Assembly (NCBI RefSeq): GCF_040253635.1
Contig: NZ_JBEJGX010000003.1
Location: 7,713,501-7,777,500 of the forward strand
From: Streptomyces sp. Edi2
GTDB lineage: Bacteria; Actinomycetota; Actinomycetes; Streptomycetales; Streptomycetaceae
DNA length: 64,000 bases
Reading direction: 5' to 3'
This document shows positions 40,699 through 49,974 of the stretch, piece by piece. The translations under genes were made by a program, and so were the position numbers. The first letter of the stretch is position 1. Each line of letters opens with the position of its first letter. The notes beneath the pieces are model-generated. The model was given only the letters and a program-made list of their open reading frames with translations. It had not been told where the DNA came from and searched no databases.

Positions 40699-42525
40699 TC
40701 ACGTCTGGTACAGCGCGTCCACCTCGACCTGGTACGCCGTCTCGATCGCCTTGCGCTTGAGCTTCAGCGACGGGGTCAGCAGCCCGTGCTCCTCGCTGAA
40801 CTGGTTGGCCAGTATCCGGAAGGTACGGATCGACTCGGCCTGCGAGACCAGCGTGTTGGCGGCGACCACGGCGCGCCGGATCTCGGTCTCCAGGTCCGGG
40901 TCGCGCACCAGGTCGGTCGGCGGCATCTTCGGCTTCTCCCGCATGGCCAGCCAGTGCGCGACCGCCTCCGGGTCCAGGGTCACCAGCGCCGAGATGAAGG
41001 GCCGGTCGTTGCCGACGACGATGCACTGGGCGACCAGCGGATGCGCCCGTACCCGCTCCTCCAGGCCCACCGGCGAGACCGTCTTGCCGCCGGAGGTGAC
41101 CAGGATTTCCTTCTTGCGGCCGGTGATCGTCAGGTAGCCGTCCTCGTCCAGCGCGCCCAGGTCACCCGTGGAGAACCAGCCGTCGTGCAGCACGGCATCG
41201 GTCGCCTTGGGGTCGTTGTGGTAGCCGTGGAAGATCTGCCCGCCGTACAGCCAGATCTCGCCGTCCTCCGCGATGTGCACGGTGGTGCCGGGGACCGGGG
41301 TGCCGACGGTGCCGAAGCGGGTCCGCTCGGGTGGGTTGGCGGTGGCGGCCGCGGTGCTCTCCGTCAGGCCGTAGCCCTCGAAGATCCGTACGCCGGCGCC
41401 GGCGAAGAACAGCCCGAGGCGCCGCTCCATCGCCGAGCCACCCGACATCGCATGCCGCACCTGGCCGCCCATCGCGGCCCTGACCTTGCTGTAGACGACC
41501 TTGTCGAAGAACTGGTGCTGCATGCGCAGCGAGGCGCTGGGCCCTGGCCCGGTGCCGAAGGCCTTGTGCTCCTGTGCCTCGGCGTAGCGGACCGCGATCT
41601 CCACGGCCTTGTCGAACGGGCCGACCTTGCCTTCCGCCTCCGCCTTGCGCCGGGCCGCGGCGAAGACCTTCTCGAAGATGTACGGCACCGCGAGGATGAA
41701 CGTCGGCTGGAGGCTCTGCAGATCGGGCAGGAGGGCACGGGCCGCCAGCTCGGGCTGGTGGCCCAGCTTGACCTGGCCGCGGATCGCGGAGACCTGCACC
41801 ATCCGGCCGAAAACGTGTGCCAGCGGCAGGAAGAGCAGGGTGCACGCCTCATCGCCCGCCTTGGAGTGGAAGACCTTCTCATAGCGGAGCACCATGTTGT
41901 CGGACTCGGCCATGAAATTGGCGTGGGTGATCACACAGCCCTTGGGGCGGCCGGTGGTGCCGGAGGTGTAGATGATCGTCGCGGTGGCGTCCGGGGTGAC
42001 GGCCATCCGGTGCCGGTGCACCACGTCATCGTCGATGTGCGCACCGGCCGCGTTCAGTTCGGCCACCGGGTCGGTGTCCAGCTGCCACAGTTTGCGCAGG
42101 TGGGGCAGCCGGTCGATGACCGATCCGACGGTCATCGCATGGTCCTCGTGCTCGACCACACAGGCCGAGACGCCCGCGTTGTGCAGCATCCAGAAGACCT
42201 GCTCGGCCGATGACGTCGGATACAGCGGTACGGACTGGACGCCGATCGACCACAGCGCGAAGTCGAACAGGGTCCACTCGTAGCGCGTACGGGACATGAT
42301 GCCGATCCGGTCACCGAACCGGACGCCCTGCGCGAGCAGACCCTTCGCCAGGGCGAGAACTTCGTCCCGGAATTGTCCGGAGGTGACGTTCTGCCAGTTT
42401 CCCTCGTCGTCCTTACGCGCCAGTGCGACGCGTCCGGGATCGGCTTCGGCTTGTTCGTAGACGACATCCGCCAGCCCGCCGACCTGGGGCGCGGTCGCCA
42501 GTGGCGGGACGGTGAACTCGCGCAA
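40699..42525 (-). CDS. Long-chain fatty-acid-CoA ligase (AMP-forming)
   Basis: 608 residues of the ANL superfamily, FadD15-like. AMP-binding motifs: YTSGTTGRPKG at about 190, GYGLTES in the middle, HDGWFSTGDLG and TGRKKEILVTSGGK, with the C-terminal subdomain Lys in LTPSLKLKRK. It would activate long-chain acids via acyl-AMP to acyl-CoA. TTG 42525 is the likely start: AGGAG lies nine bases upstream and the family N-terminus MREFTVPPL fits. A long perfect-stem terminator follows. Confidence 0.95.
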   Translation of the reverse strand: MREFTVPPLATAPQVGGLADVVYEQAEADPGRVALARKDDEGNWQNVTSGQFRDEVLALAKGLLAQGVRFGDRIGIMSRTRYEWTLFDFALWSIGVQSVPLYPTSSAEQVFWMLHNAGVSACVVEHEDHAMTVGSVIDRLPHLRKLWQLDTDPVAELNAAGAHIDDDVVHRHRMAVTPDATATIIYTSGTTGRPKGCVITHANFMAESDNMVLRYEKVFHSKAGDEACTLLFLPLAHVFGRMVQVSAIRGQVKLGHQPELAARALLPDLQSLQPTFILAVPYIFEKVFAAARRKAEAEGKVGPFDKAVEIAVRYAEAQEHKAFGTGPGPSASLRMQHQFFDKVVYSKVRAAMGGQVRHAMSGGSAMERRLGLFFAGAGVRIFEGYGLTESTAAATANPPERTRFGTVGTPVPGTTVHIAEDGEIWLYGGQIFHGYHNDPKATDAVLHDGWFSTGDLGALDEDGYLTITGRKKEILVTSGGKTVSPVGLEERVRAHPLVAQCIVVGNDRPFISALVTLDPEAVAHWLAMREKPKMPPTDLVRDPDLETEIRRAVVAANTLVSQAESIRTFRILANQFSEEHGLLTPSLKLKRKAIETAYQVEVDALYQT

Positions 42526-42861
42526 TGACCCAGCTCCTCGTGGTGTTGCTCACAAGGCCGCGACCGTACCCCAACGTGACCGCATCCGGCAGATCCGTAC
42601 CACGTGGTGAATCCGGCGGCATGGGATCTGGCCAACCGTCGAAATCGGGTTACTTCGGAGAAGCCTGGACATGATCCAGTCAGTTCAACGCCGGACGATC
42701 ACGACGCCGGGACCATATCTGCACCAAATCTCTGCACCTCGCACCGGATCGGACGGAAACCCGGCGCGGAGGCCCTGACCAGGGCTTGTCCTGTGGGGGC
42801 CAGGCGTCTCCCGGGGCCTTGTGGGCGGGCCCTGGGCCCCTGGCGCAGCCCTGTTGGGGTC
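42526..42861. other. 336-bp gap without a gene
   Basis: Between the ligase start and the LysR stop. It holds the ligase promoter region and C-rich sequence near the LysR end (about 42820-42861, GGGCCCTGGGCCCC-like). No open frame with coding character is seen. Confidence 0.6.
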
Positions 42862-43725
42862 CTAGGGAAGCTGCAGCCGGTCGCCGCCCGCCAGGATCGC
42901 GTCGGCCAGTGCCTCCGCCGGGCCCCGTGCCGCACGCTTGCGCTGCCCGTGGAGCAGAACGAACTCCACTCCGCCGAGTTCCGGCAGCCCGGCGCGTGGT
43001 GAAATCCGGGCCAGACCTGGCGGGATCATGCCCCTCGTATGTGCCATAACGCCCAGGCCTGCCCGAGTTGCGGCGATCAGCCCGTTGAGGCTTCCGCTGG
43101 TGCAGGTGATCCGCCATTCCCGGCCCGCGCGCTCCAGCGCCTCCAGTGCCCTGGCACGGGTCAGCGCGGGTGGCGGGTAGACGACCAGGGGGACCGGGCG
43201 CTGCGGATCGAGGCGCAGCCGCTCGGCGCCCACCCACACCAGCCGGTCGCGCCACACCAGCCGTCCGCGCGCCTCGTCGGGGCGCCGCTTGGCGAGGACG
43301 AGGTCGAGCCGCCCGGCCGCCAGCAGTTCGTGCAGGGTCCCCGACAGCTCGACGGTCAGCTCCAGATCGACCTCGGGGTGGTCCCGCCGGAACTCTTCGA
43401 GGACCTCCGGCATCCGGGTCAGCACGAAGTCCTCCGAGGCACCGAAGCGGAGCCTGCCACGCAGCCGGGTTCCCGCGAAGAAGCTCGCGGCCCGCTCGTT
43501 GGCCTCCAGGATCGTGCGGGCGAAGCCGAGCATCGCCTCGCCGTCCTCGGTCAGCTCCACGGCATGGGTGTCCCGGGTGAACAACCGGCGCCCGGCGGCC
43601 TCCTCCAGCTTCCGCACGTGCTGGCTCACGGTCGACTGCCGCAGCCCGACCCGGTGCGCGGCCTGGGTGAAGCTCAGCGTCTGCGCCACGGCGAGAAAGG
43701 TGCGCAACTGCGCGGGTTCGAACAC
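42862..43725 (-). CDS. LysR-family transcriptional regulator
   Basis: 287 residues. The N-terminal winged helix-turn-helix is LRTFLAVAQTLSFTQAAHRVGLRQSTVSQHVRKLEEAAG. The rest is a LysR substrate-binding domain (GRLRFGASEDFVLTRMPEVLEEF). GTG 43725 follows GGAGG. It is divergent from the SBF-type transporter gene, a frequent pairing in which the LysR protein controls the transporter, and a dyad lies in the gap. Confidence 0.93.
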   Translation of the reverse strand: MFEPAQLRTFLAVAQTLSFTQAAHRVGLRQSTVSQHVRKLEEAAGRRLFTRDTHAVELTEDGEAMLGFARTILEANERAASFFAGTRLRGRLRFGASEDFVLTRMPEVLEEFRRDHPEVDLELTVELSGTLHELLAAGRLDLVLAKRRPDEARGRLVWRDRLVWVGAERLRLDPQRPVPLVVYPPPALTRARALEALERAGREWRITCTSGSLNGLIAATRAGLGVMAHTRGMIPPGLARISPRAGLPELGGVEFVLLHGQRKRAARGPAEALADAILAGGDRLQLP

Positions 43726-43819
43726 GGGCCCTCCGCCTCTGCCGTCCGGCTTCCCTTGTTGCCGTCCGGCTTCTCCTTCTGCCGTCCGACTCTGCATCCT
43801 GATCCGGCTCTCATCGCGA

Positions 43820-43842
43820 ACCGTAATCACAGTGACCACGGT
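43820..43842. promoter_or_regulatory. LysR-type dyad between regulator and transporter
   Basis: ACCGTaaTCACaGTGAccACGGT: nine of eleven positions of each arm are complementary around one central base. It lies about midway between the divergent start codons at 43725 and 43935, where a LysR activator site is expected. Confidence 0.5.
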
Positions 43843-43934
43843 AAGAGGGTTTCCCGATGTCCGTGGTCCGGGCACCCTGGAGGGCCGGGGCCATGCCACC
43901 CGCCCCTGAGCCGTCGAACGACCGAAGAGAGACC

Positions 43935-45065
43935 ATGCGCCGCCCTTTGAACCAGCTCCCGTCCTGGCTGCCCGTGGACGGATACCTCCTGGCGCTGGTG
44001 GGCACGGTCGCCCTGGCCGCTCTGCTGCCCGCCCGCGGACCGTCCGCCGCCATCTCCGAGGGTGCCTCCACCGGCGCTGTGACGCTGCTCTTCTTCCTCT
44101 ACGGCGCCCGTCTCTCCACCCGCGAGGCGATGACCGGACTGCGCCACTGGCGGCTCCATCTCACGGTCCTGGCCTGTACGTTCGTGCTCTTCCCGGTGCT
44201 CGGACTGGCCGCGCGCGGGCTGGTTCCCCACGTCCTGCCGCCCGCCCTCTACACGGGACTGCTGTTCCTGTGCCTGGTGCCGTCGACCATCCAGTCCTCG
44301 ATCGCCTTCACCTCCCTCGCCCGGGGCAATGTCGCGGCGGCGATCTGCGCGGGGTCGTTCTCCAGCCTCGTCGGCCTCGTCGTCACGCCGCTGCTGGCGG
44401 TTCTCGTCCTGCACGGGGGCGGCGGTGGCTTCTCGGCCGATGCGCTGTTGTCGATCGTCTGCCGGCTGCTGCTGCCGTTCGTCGCCGGGCAGCTGCTGCG
44501 GCGGTGGATCGGCGGGTTCCTCACGCGCCACAGGAAGCTCCTCGGCCTGGTGGACCGCGGCTCGATCCTGCTCGTCGTCTACACCGCCTTCAGCGCCGGC
44601 ATGGTCGAGGGCATCTGGTACCAGGTCTCCGGCCTGCGGCTGCTCTGTCTGCTGGGCGTGGAGGCCGTGCTGCTCGCGGTGATGCTGACTGCCACCTCGT
44701 ACGGGGCGAGGAGGCTCGGCTTCCCCCGTGAGGACCGGATCGCGATCACCTTTGCCGGCTCCAAGAAGAGCCTGGCGGCCGGCCTGCCGATGGCCGGCGT
44801 GCTCTTCGGTGCGCAGGCCGGACTCGCCGTGCTGCCGCTGATGCTGTTCCACCAGATGCAGCTGATGGTGTGTGCGGTCCTGGCGAAGCGTTTCGCGGCG
44901 CAGGGGGCGCACGGGGTGCAGGGAGCGCACGGGACACAGGGAGTAGGAGAGGCGCGGGAAGCACGAAACGCGCCGCCGGCACCGGTGGTTGGGGGAACCG
45001 GGAGGGGCGGCGCGGCCGAGGCGGAGGTGGCCGGCGAGACGGTGGTGAACGGGGCGCGGGGCTGA
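43935..45065 (+). CDS. Bile-acid:sodium symporter-family (SBF-like) transporter
   Basis: 376 residues with nine to ten hydrophobic helices: VTLLFFLYGARLSTREAMTGL, LLFLCLVPSTIQSSIAFTSLARGN and ITFAGSKKSLAAGLPMAGVLFG are the SBF/'bile acid:sodium symporter 7' signatures. Members import or export organic anions with sodium. The last 55 residues are a low-complexity Gly/Ala/His tail (AHGVQGAHGTQG) that looks drifted. An earlier ATG at 43893 is possible, but 43935 fits the family start better. Divergent LysR regulator. Confidence 0.88.
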   Translation: MRRPLNQLPSWLPVDGYLLALVGTVALAALLPARGPSAAISEGASTGAVTLLFFLYGARLSTREAMTGLRHWRLHLTVLACTFVLFPVLGLAARGLVPHVLPPALYTGLLFLCLVPSTIQSSIAFTSLARGNVAAAICAGSFSSLVGLVVTPLLAVLVLHGGGGGFSADALLSIVCRLLLPFVAGQLLRRWIGGFLTRHRKLLGLVDRGSILLVVYTAFSAGMVEGIWYQVSGLRLLCLLGVEAVLLAVMLTATSYGARRLGFPREDRIAITFAGSKKSLAAGLPMAGVLFGAQAGLAVLPLMLFHQMQLMVCAVLAKRFAAQGAHGVQGAHGTQGVGEAREARNAPPAPVVGGTGRGGAAEAEVAGETVVNGARG

Positions 45066-45134
45066 GGGGACCGCGAGGGCTGAGACGGCTGAGAGGACCG
45101 AAAGGGGCCGGAGGGCCGCGAGGGCTGAGCCCTG

Positions 45135-45168
45135 TGGCCTGCCCGCCGCGGTGGCGTCGGGCAGGCCA
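45135..45168. terminator. Bidirectional terminator between SBF and sialidase genes
   Basis: TGGCCTGCCCG and CGGGCAGGCCA form a perfect 11-bp stem with a 12-nt loop, between the convergent stops at 45065 and 45196. Confidence 0.75.
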
Positions 45169-45195
45169 GGACCGTGCCTCGTCGGCCGGTGCGGC

Positions 45196-47175
45196 TCAGC
45201 CCTTCCCCGCACCCCCGCGCACCCGGTCCAGCGACAGCCCCAGGACCAGTGGACCGCCCACCGGGGCGTTGTCACTGCGTACGCCGGACAGTTCGGCGTC
45301 GGTCAGGGCCCGCCGGTAGACGCGTACTTCGTCCAGCGCGCCGGTGAACTGGGCGCGCCCGTCGGGCCGCTGACCCAGGTGCACGCCGAAGACCGAGCCG
45401 CGGCTGACCGACCCCGGGACATCGGGGACGACGGTGGTCTCCCTGCCGTCCACCATGAGCAGCAGCCGGCCACCCGTGCGGCGCAGCGCCAGATGGTGCC
45501 AGTTCCCGTCGTGGTAGCCGCTGTGGGTCACGGCCTGGGCGGTGGCGGCCGGTGCGGGGCCGTCGACGGCGGTGACGCGGGCGATGATCCGGTCGTGGCC
45601 GGGGTCGCCCTCCACCGCGACCTGCGGGGACTTGCTGCCCACACCGCCCATCCACAACAGCGGCTGTTCGCCGGTGGTGGCGTCCTGGCGGAACCACAGG
45701 CTGCAGGTGAAGTCGTGGGTGCCGAGCGGGAGGGAGCCGCGGTAGGGGAGGCGTACCGCATCGTCGGCGCCGTCGAAGGACAGTGCCCGGCCGAAGCGGC
45801 CGCCGGTGGCCCGGGCGCCGCCCAGGACGGCGGCCGGCCGGGCGCCCGGGGCGGCGTCGCCGGTGGTGGGATCCGGGCCGCGGCGCGGACCGAGCCAGTC
45901 CTCGGTGAAGCGGGCGAAGCGGATCTCGTCCCGGGCATCGGCCGCGCCGCCCTCGTACATCAGGCCGGTGACGTCGTCGGAGACGGCGACCAGGTCCGAA
46001 TAGCCGGACCAGTCGGGGGTCACCCGGGCGCCCCGGTCGACGCTCTCCCAGGTGCGGCCCTCGTCCCAGGAGGAGCGGATGGTCATGGTCCGGCGCCGGT
46101 CGGGGTCGGCGGGCGCCGCGAACAGGGTGCGGCTGCGGCCGGCGTGCGGGTGCGCCAGCCGGAGCGCCGAGCCCTGCACCATCGGGGTGTAGAGGTCGGG
46201 CAGGGCGCGGAACGGGGCGGCGAAGGAGTTGCCGCCGTCACGGCTGACCGCCGCGGTGCGGTGGCCCAGATCGGTGCCGTCCTGTTCCCGCCCGTTGACG
46301 TAGACCGAACCGTCGGAGCGTTCCAGGAGCGCCATCTCCGAGGGCTTTTGACGGAACGTGCCGTCTGCGGCCAGGGGCCAGGTGTCCAGCGCGCCGACCT
46401 TCCAGGTGGCGCCGCCGTCGTCGCTGTGGACCAGGGCGGCGTGGTTGGCGGTGACCCGGTTGTCCGCGTAGCTCTCGGAGTTGATGCCGAACACCAGCCG
46501 GCCCGCGTGCCGTCCGCGGGTGAGCTGGATGCCGTGCAGGGGCCCGGTGGCGTACCACGAATTCCACTGCGGGGGACGGACGGCGGCGGTCAGGTCCCGG
46601 GGCGCGGACCAGGTGGCGCCGTCGTCGTCGCTGTACTGGAGGTGCGGGGTGCGGTCGCAGGGGACCTCGCAGCTGAGGCCGTCGGTGCGGCCCTTGTTGT
46701 AGGTCTCGGCGAGCACGATCCGGCCGGTGCGGCGGTCCACGATGGGTGCCGGGTTGCCGTGGGTGTCGCCGTTGCCGTGGTTGATGACCTGGAGCGGGCC
46801 CCAGGTCCGGCCGCCGTCGGTGGAGCGCTTGAGGACGAGGTCGATATCGCCCGCGTCACCGCAGTCGTGCCGCCGGCCCTCGGCGAACGCCAGGAGGGTG
46901 CCGCGCCCGGACTTCACGACGGCCGGTATGCGGAAGCAGAAGTAGCCCTGTTCCTGGGACGCTTTGTAGAGGATCTGCTGCTCGAAGCCGCCGGCGGGGG
47001 AGGGCGCCGAGGCGGCGGGACGGGCGCTGCCCGATGCCCTGTCAGGCGTGGCCTGTGCGGGGGCGGTCGGCAGGAGGGCGAGGGCGGTGGCGGTCAGCGC
47101 GGTGAGCAGGGCCGCGGCGCGGCGGCACCGGGGTCTGCAGCGGGGGCTGGGGTGTGCGCGGAGAACTGACGTCAT
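45196..47175 (-). CDS. Secreted exo-alpha-sialidase with C-terminal LamG-like domain
   Basis: 659 residues. An N-terminal twin-basic signal peptide (RRAAALLTALTATALALL...AQA, cleavage near 43) exports it. The GH33 catalytic domain (about 65-440) has the FRIP motif (YFCFRIPAVV) and five Asp boxes: STDGGRTW, SDDDGATW, SDDGGATW, SRDGGNSF and SWDEGRTW. The Tyr/Glu pair is likely YSDLVAV and MYEGG. A concanavalin/LamG-3 domain (about 470-640, RALSFDGADDAVRLPY...DEVRVYRRALTDAEL) probably binds glycans. It would release sialic acid from glycoconjugates outside the cell. The start could also be at 47199. Confidence 0.93.
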   Translation of the reverse strand: MTSVLRAHPSPRCRPRCRRAAALLTALTATALALLPTAPAQATPDRASGSARPAASAPSPAGGFEQQILYKASQEQGYFCFRIPAVVKSGRGTLLAFAEGRRHDCGDAGDIDLVLKRSTDGGRTWGPLQVINHGNGDTHGNPAPIVDRRTGRIVLAETYNKGRTDGLSCEVPCDRTPHLQYSDDDGATWSAPRDLTAAVRPPQWNSWYATGPLHGIQLTRGRHAGRLVFGINSESYADNRVTANHAALVHSDDGGATWKVGALDTWPLAADGTFRQKPSEMALLERSDGSVYVNGREQDGTDLGHRTAAVSRDGGNSFAAPFRALPDLYTPMVQGSALRLAHPHAGRSRTLFAAPADPDRRRTMTIRSSWDEGRTWESVDRGARVTPDWSGYSDLVAVSDDVTGLMYEGGAADARDEIRFARFTEDWLGPRRGPDPTTGDAAPGARPAAVLGGARATGGRFGRALSFDGADDAVRLPYRGSLPLGTHDFTCSLWFRQDATTGEQPLLWMGGVGSKSPQVAVEGDPGHDRIIARVTAVDGPAPAATAQAVTHSGYHDGNWHHLALRRTGGRLLLMVDGRETTVVPDVPGSVSRGSVFGVHLGQRPDGRAQFTGALDEVRVYRRALTDAELSGVRSDNAPVGGPLVLGLSLDRVRGGAGKG

Positions 47176-47317
47176 GGTCCGGCCTGCCCTTCGAGGCATC
47201 GGCGTCGGGTCATCAGGACATCCCACGTCCTATGTGCATCGCGACGGAAGCTACTGCCGCGTGCGGACCGCGACAAGGAGCGTGCGCGGGTTCGACGCGC
47301 CGCGGCCGTAATTCACT

Positions 47318-47395
47318 CTCCCGGCCCGCAGATGCTGTGCCGGGAGTGTCCGGTGCGGTACGAGGGCCGGGAGCGCCCGGCGGGGCGGGCGCTCC
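47318..47395 (-). terminator. Two hairpins after the quinone oxidoreductase gene
   Basis: CTCCCGGC/GCCGGGAG (47318-47325 with 47339-47346) and GGAGCGCCCG/CGGGCGCTCC (47370-47379 with 47386-47395) are perfect stems. The second begins 28 bp beyond the minus-strand stop and is the likely terminator. Confidence 0.6.
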
Positions 47396-47422
47396 ACCGA
47401 TGCCGACGACGACCGCCGTGCC

Positions 47423-48364
47423 TCACGGCCGCAGCACCACCTTCCCCAGGTTGGCCCTGGCCTCGATGATCTCGTGTGCCTTCGCGGCCTCGTCCAGGGG
47501 AAGTTCGGCATGGACCGCGGCCCGCAGCCGGCCGGCCCCGGCAAGCTCCCACAGCCGCGCCCGGTGCTGCTCGTACAGCTCCCGGTGGACGGTGGAGAAG
47601 CGACGCATCGTCAGTCCCGTGATGGTCTTGGCGCCCGCCAGTAGCTCGTGCGCCGGGACGATCCCCCCACCGGAGTTGAAGAAGATCAGACGGCCACCGG
47701 GAGCCAGCGCGTCCAGTGCGCGCGGCAGCAGCTCGCCGCCGACGCCGTCCAGGACGATATCGACCGGCTCGCCCCAGGATTCCTGGTCGTAGACCACCAC
47801 CTCATCGGCCCCCAGCCCGTACAGGAACTCCGCCTTGGCGGGCGAGCTGACGGCGGCCACCACCCGTGGCACCCCCTGGAGCTTGGCCAGTTGCACGGCG
47901 AGATGCCCGGTGCCGCTCGCCGCGCCGGTGATCAGTACGGACTCCGCGCCCTGCGGTACCGCGGTGCTGAGCACGGCGAGCGCAACCTGGCCGCTGCGCA
48001 CCAGCGCCACCGCCTCCACGGCGCTCGCGTCGTCCGGTATCCGGCTCGCCAGGAACGCGGGCGCGAGGGCGAGTTCGGTGTAGGAGCCGGTGAGGGTGAG
48101 CGAGGTGATGCGGTCGCCCGGGGCGAAGCCGGTGACGTCCGGGCCGACGGCGACGACCGAACCGGCGATCTCACCGCCGGGCATGGCGGGCAGCGGATCG
48201 CCGCCGCCCTTGCCGTCCCCGCGCACCCGTCGCACGCACGGCAGCGTGACCCCGATCGCCTCCGTGCGCACCAGCAGTTCACCGGGGCCGGGCACCGGTG
48301 CCTCGGCCTCCTCGACACGCAGGACCTCGGGGCCGCCGTAGGTATGGAATCGGACTCGGCGCAT
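47423..48364 (-). CDS. Quinone oxidoreductase-like MDR protein
   Basis: 313 residues, zinc-free medium-chain reductase. MRRVRFHTYGGPEVLRVEEAEAP at the N-terminus, GGEIAGSVVAVGPDVTGFAPGDRI in the middle and the NADPH Rossmann motif ITGAASGTGHLAVQLAKLQG (about 142-160), with the central Gly triplet written AASGTG. It would reduce quinones with NADPH. GGAGG lies before ATG 48364. It is divergent from the MarR gene; control by that MarR is likely, as in other MarR/quinone-reductase pairs. Confidence 0.92.
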   Translation of the reverse strand: MRRVRFHTYGGPEVLRVEEAEAPVPGPGELLVRTEAIGVTLPCVRRVRGDGKGGGDPLPAMPGGEIAGSVVAVGPDVTGFAPGDRITSLTLTGSYTELALAPAFLASRIPDDASAVEAVALVRSGQVALAVLSTAVPQGAESVLITGAASGTGHLAVQLAKLQGVPRVVAAVSSPAKAEFLYGLGADEVVVYDQESWGEPVDIVLDGVGGELLPRALDALAPGGRLIFFNSGGGIVPAHELLAGAKTITGLTMRRFSTVHRELYEQHRARLWELAGAGRLRAAVHAELPLDEAAKAHEIIEARANLGKVVLRP

Positions 48365-48486
48365 GGGCGGACACCTCCGGGGTCGTCGATCGGTGCGTGG
48401 CGGCAGACAGGGCAGACAGAGCAGGCAGATAGCCGGGCAGCCGGGCAGCTGCCCTGTCGCCGGACGGCACGCACCGACCAGTTTCA

Positions 48487-48551
48487 TTGGGCGACCCAAC
48501 AATAAAGTTTAATCATTGGCGACACCAATGGTTTTTCGTTGGGTTCGCCAA
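48487..48551. promoter_or_regulatory. Three TTGG-N-CCAA operators in the MarR divergon
   Basis: Three dyads with the same half-site: TTGGG-CGA-CCCAA (48487-48499), CATTGG-N5-CCAATG (48514-48530) and TTGG-N5-CCAA (48539-48551). They are spaced over 65 bp between the oxidoreductase and MarR genes, in AT-richer DNA that also supplies the promoters. Cooperative MarR binding is inferred. Confidence 0.6.
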
Positions 48552-48575
48552 GGAAATGCTCGGTACGGTGGACCC

Positions 48576-49019
48576 ATGGCCGACACCCCCTACGCCCCCC
48601 GCCACATCCGCGCGCTCCCCAGCTGGCTGCTGGGCCGCGCCGCCGCCCGCGGCCACCGCCTCGTCGCCGATGCCCTGGCCGGCGAAGGCATGCGGATGAT
48701 GCACCACGCCGTCCTGTCGGCGGTCGAGGAACTTGGCCCGGTCTCCCAGGCGGAGCTCGGCCGGACACTGCGCATCGACCCCAAGGACATGGTCGCGATC
48801 GTCAACGACCTGCAGAGGGACGGGCTGGTGACCCGCACCCCCGATCCCCGGGACCGGCGCAAGAACGCCGTCGAGATCTCCGTCGACGGCCGGCAGCGGC
48901 TGCGCCGCACCCAGCAGCTCGGCGACGAGGCCAACGCGGAGCTGACCGAGGATCTGACCCCGGCCGAACGCGAGCAGTTGGTCGCCCTGCTGACCCGGAT
49001 CGCGCTCCCGGGGCAGTGA
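48576..49019 (+). CDS. MarR-family transcriptional regulator
   Basis: 147 residues. The winged helix-turn-helix is visible in MMHHAVLSAVEELGPVSQAELGRTLRIDPKDMVAIVNDLQRDGLVTRTPDPRDRRKNAVEI. The wing sequence DPRDRRKN is typical. N- and C-terminal helices form the dimer interface. It is divergent from the oxidoreductase gene, with three TTGG/CCAA dyads between, so it probably represses both. No redox-sensing Cys is present, so the signal would be a small ligand. Confidence 0.93.
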   Translation: MADTPYAPRHIRALPSWLLGRAAARGHRLVADALAGEGMRMMHHAVLSAVEELGPVSQAELGRTLRIDPKDMVAIVNDLQRDGLVTRTPDPRDRRKNAVEISVDGRQRLRRTQQLGDEANAELTEDLTPAEREQLVALLTRIALPGQ

Positions 49020-49113
49020 GCCACCAGGCCGGTCGGCGCGGGGGCGCCCCGCCCATCGGTCCGCCTGCCCGGCCGACGGCCCGTGCACCGGCCGGTCTGG
49101 CGGGCCCGCGGCC

Positions 49114-49974
49114 TCAGTCGGTAGGCGTGGCGGCCGCTGCGGGCAGGGCGATGCGGTGCTCGCCCGCGTAGATGTTCATGGAGGAGCCGCGCAGAAAACC
49201 GACCAGCGTCAGCCCGGTCTCGGCGGCCAGGTCGACGGCGAGCGAGGAGGGCGCCGAGACCGCGGCCAGCACCGGAATGCCCGCCATCACGGCCTTCTGC
49301 GCCAGCTCGAACGACGCCCGGCCGGAGACCATCAGCACACTCGACGACAGCGGCAGCCGCCCCTGCTGCAGTGCCCGCCCCACGATCTTGTCGACGGCGT
49401 TGTGCCGCCCCACGTCCTCCCGGATGTCGAGCAGCTCACCGTCCGTCGTGAACAGCGCCGCGGCGTGCAGGCCCCCGGTCCGCTCGAACACCCGCTGAGC
49501 GGCCCGCAGCCGGTCGGGGAGGGCGGCGAGGGTCGCCGGGTCGATACGGACCGGGGTGGTGGGGGAAGCCTCCAGGGGCCAGCGGGTCGTGGTGCGCACC
49601 GCGTCCAGGCTGGCCTTGCCGCACAGCCCGCACGACGACGTCGTATAGACATTGCGCTCCAGGGTGATCTCCGGGACCGGGACCCCGTCCGCGAGCCGGA
49701 CATCCACGACGTTGTAGGCGTTCTCCCCGTCCGCCGTCGCCCCCGCGCAGTAGACGATGTTCGCCAGCTCGTCGGCGCTCGCCAGCACGCCCTCGCTGAC
49801 GAGGAATCCGGCGGCGAGCGCGAAGTCGTCGCCCGGTGTGCGCATCGTGATCGCCAGCGGCTTGCCGCCGAGCCGTATCTCCAGCGGTTCCTCGGCGACG
49901 AGGGTGTCCGGGCGGGTGCTCACGGCACCGTCGCGGATGCGGATGATGCGGCGTCGCTCGGTGACCCGTCCCAT
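49114..49974 (-). CDS. fdhD: Formate dehydrogenase accessory sulfurtransferase FdhD
   Basis: 286 residues. FdhD moves sulfur from IscS to the molybdenum cofactor of formate dehydrogenase. Motifs: AEEPLEIRLGGKPL, the CxxC of SSCGLCGKASL (about 113-123) that carries the sulfur, and the late DIREDVGRHNAVDKIVG and SGRASFELAQKAVMAG blocks. The full family length is present. No formate dehydrogenase genes are in the window. No clear ribosome site precedes ATG 49974. Confidence 0.95.
   Translation of the reverse strand: MGRVTERRRIIRIRDGAVSTRPDTLVAEEPLEIRLGGKPLAITMRTPGDDFALAAGFLVSEGVLASADELANIVYCAGATADGENAYNVVDVRLADGVPVPEITLERNVYTTSSCGLCGKASLDAVRTTTRWPLEASPTTPVRIDPATLAALPDRLRAAQRVFERTGGLHAAALFTTDGELLDIREDVGRHNAVDKIVGRALQQGRLPLSSSVLMVSGRASFELAQKAVMAGIPVLAAVSAPSSLAVDLAAETGLTLVGFLRGSSMNIYAGEHRIALPAAAATPTD

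Noticed and set aside
45151..47169. 672-codon plus-strand frame opposite the sialidase
   Set aside because: Antisense shadow; Gly/Val/Arg-rich with no motif, while the minus strand has a signal peptide, FRIP and Asp boxes.
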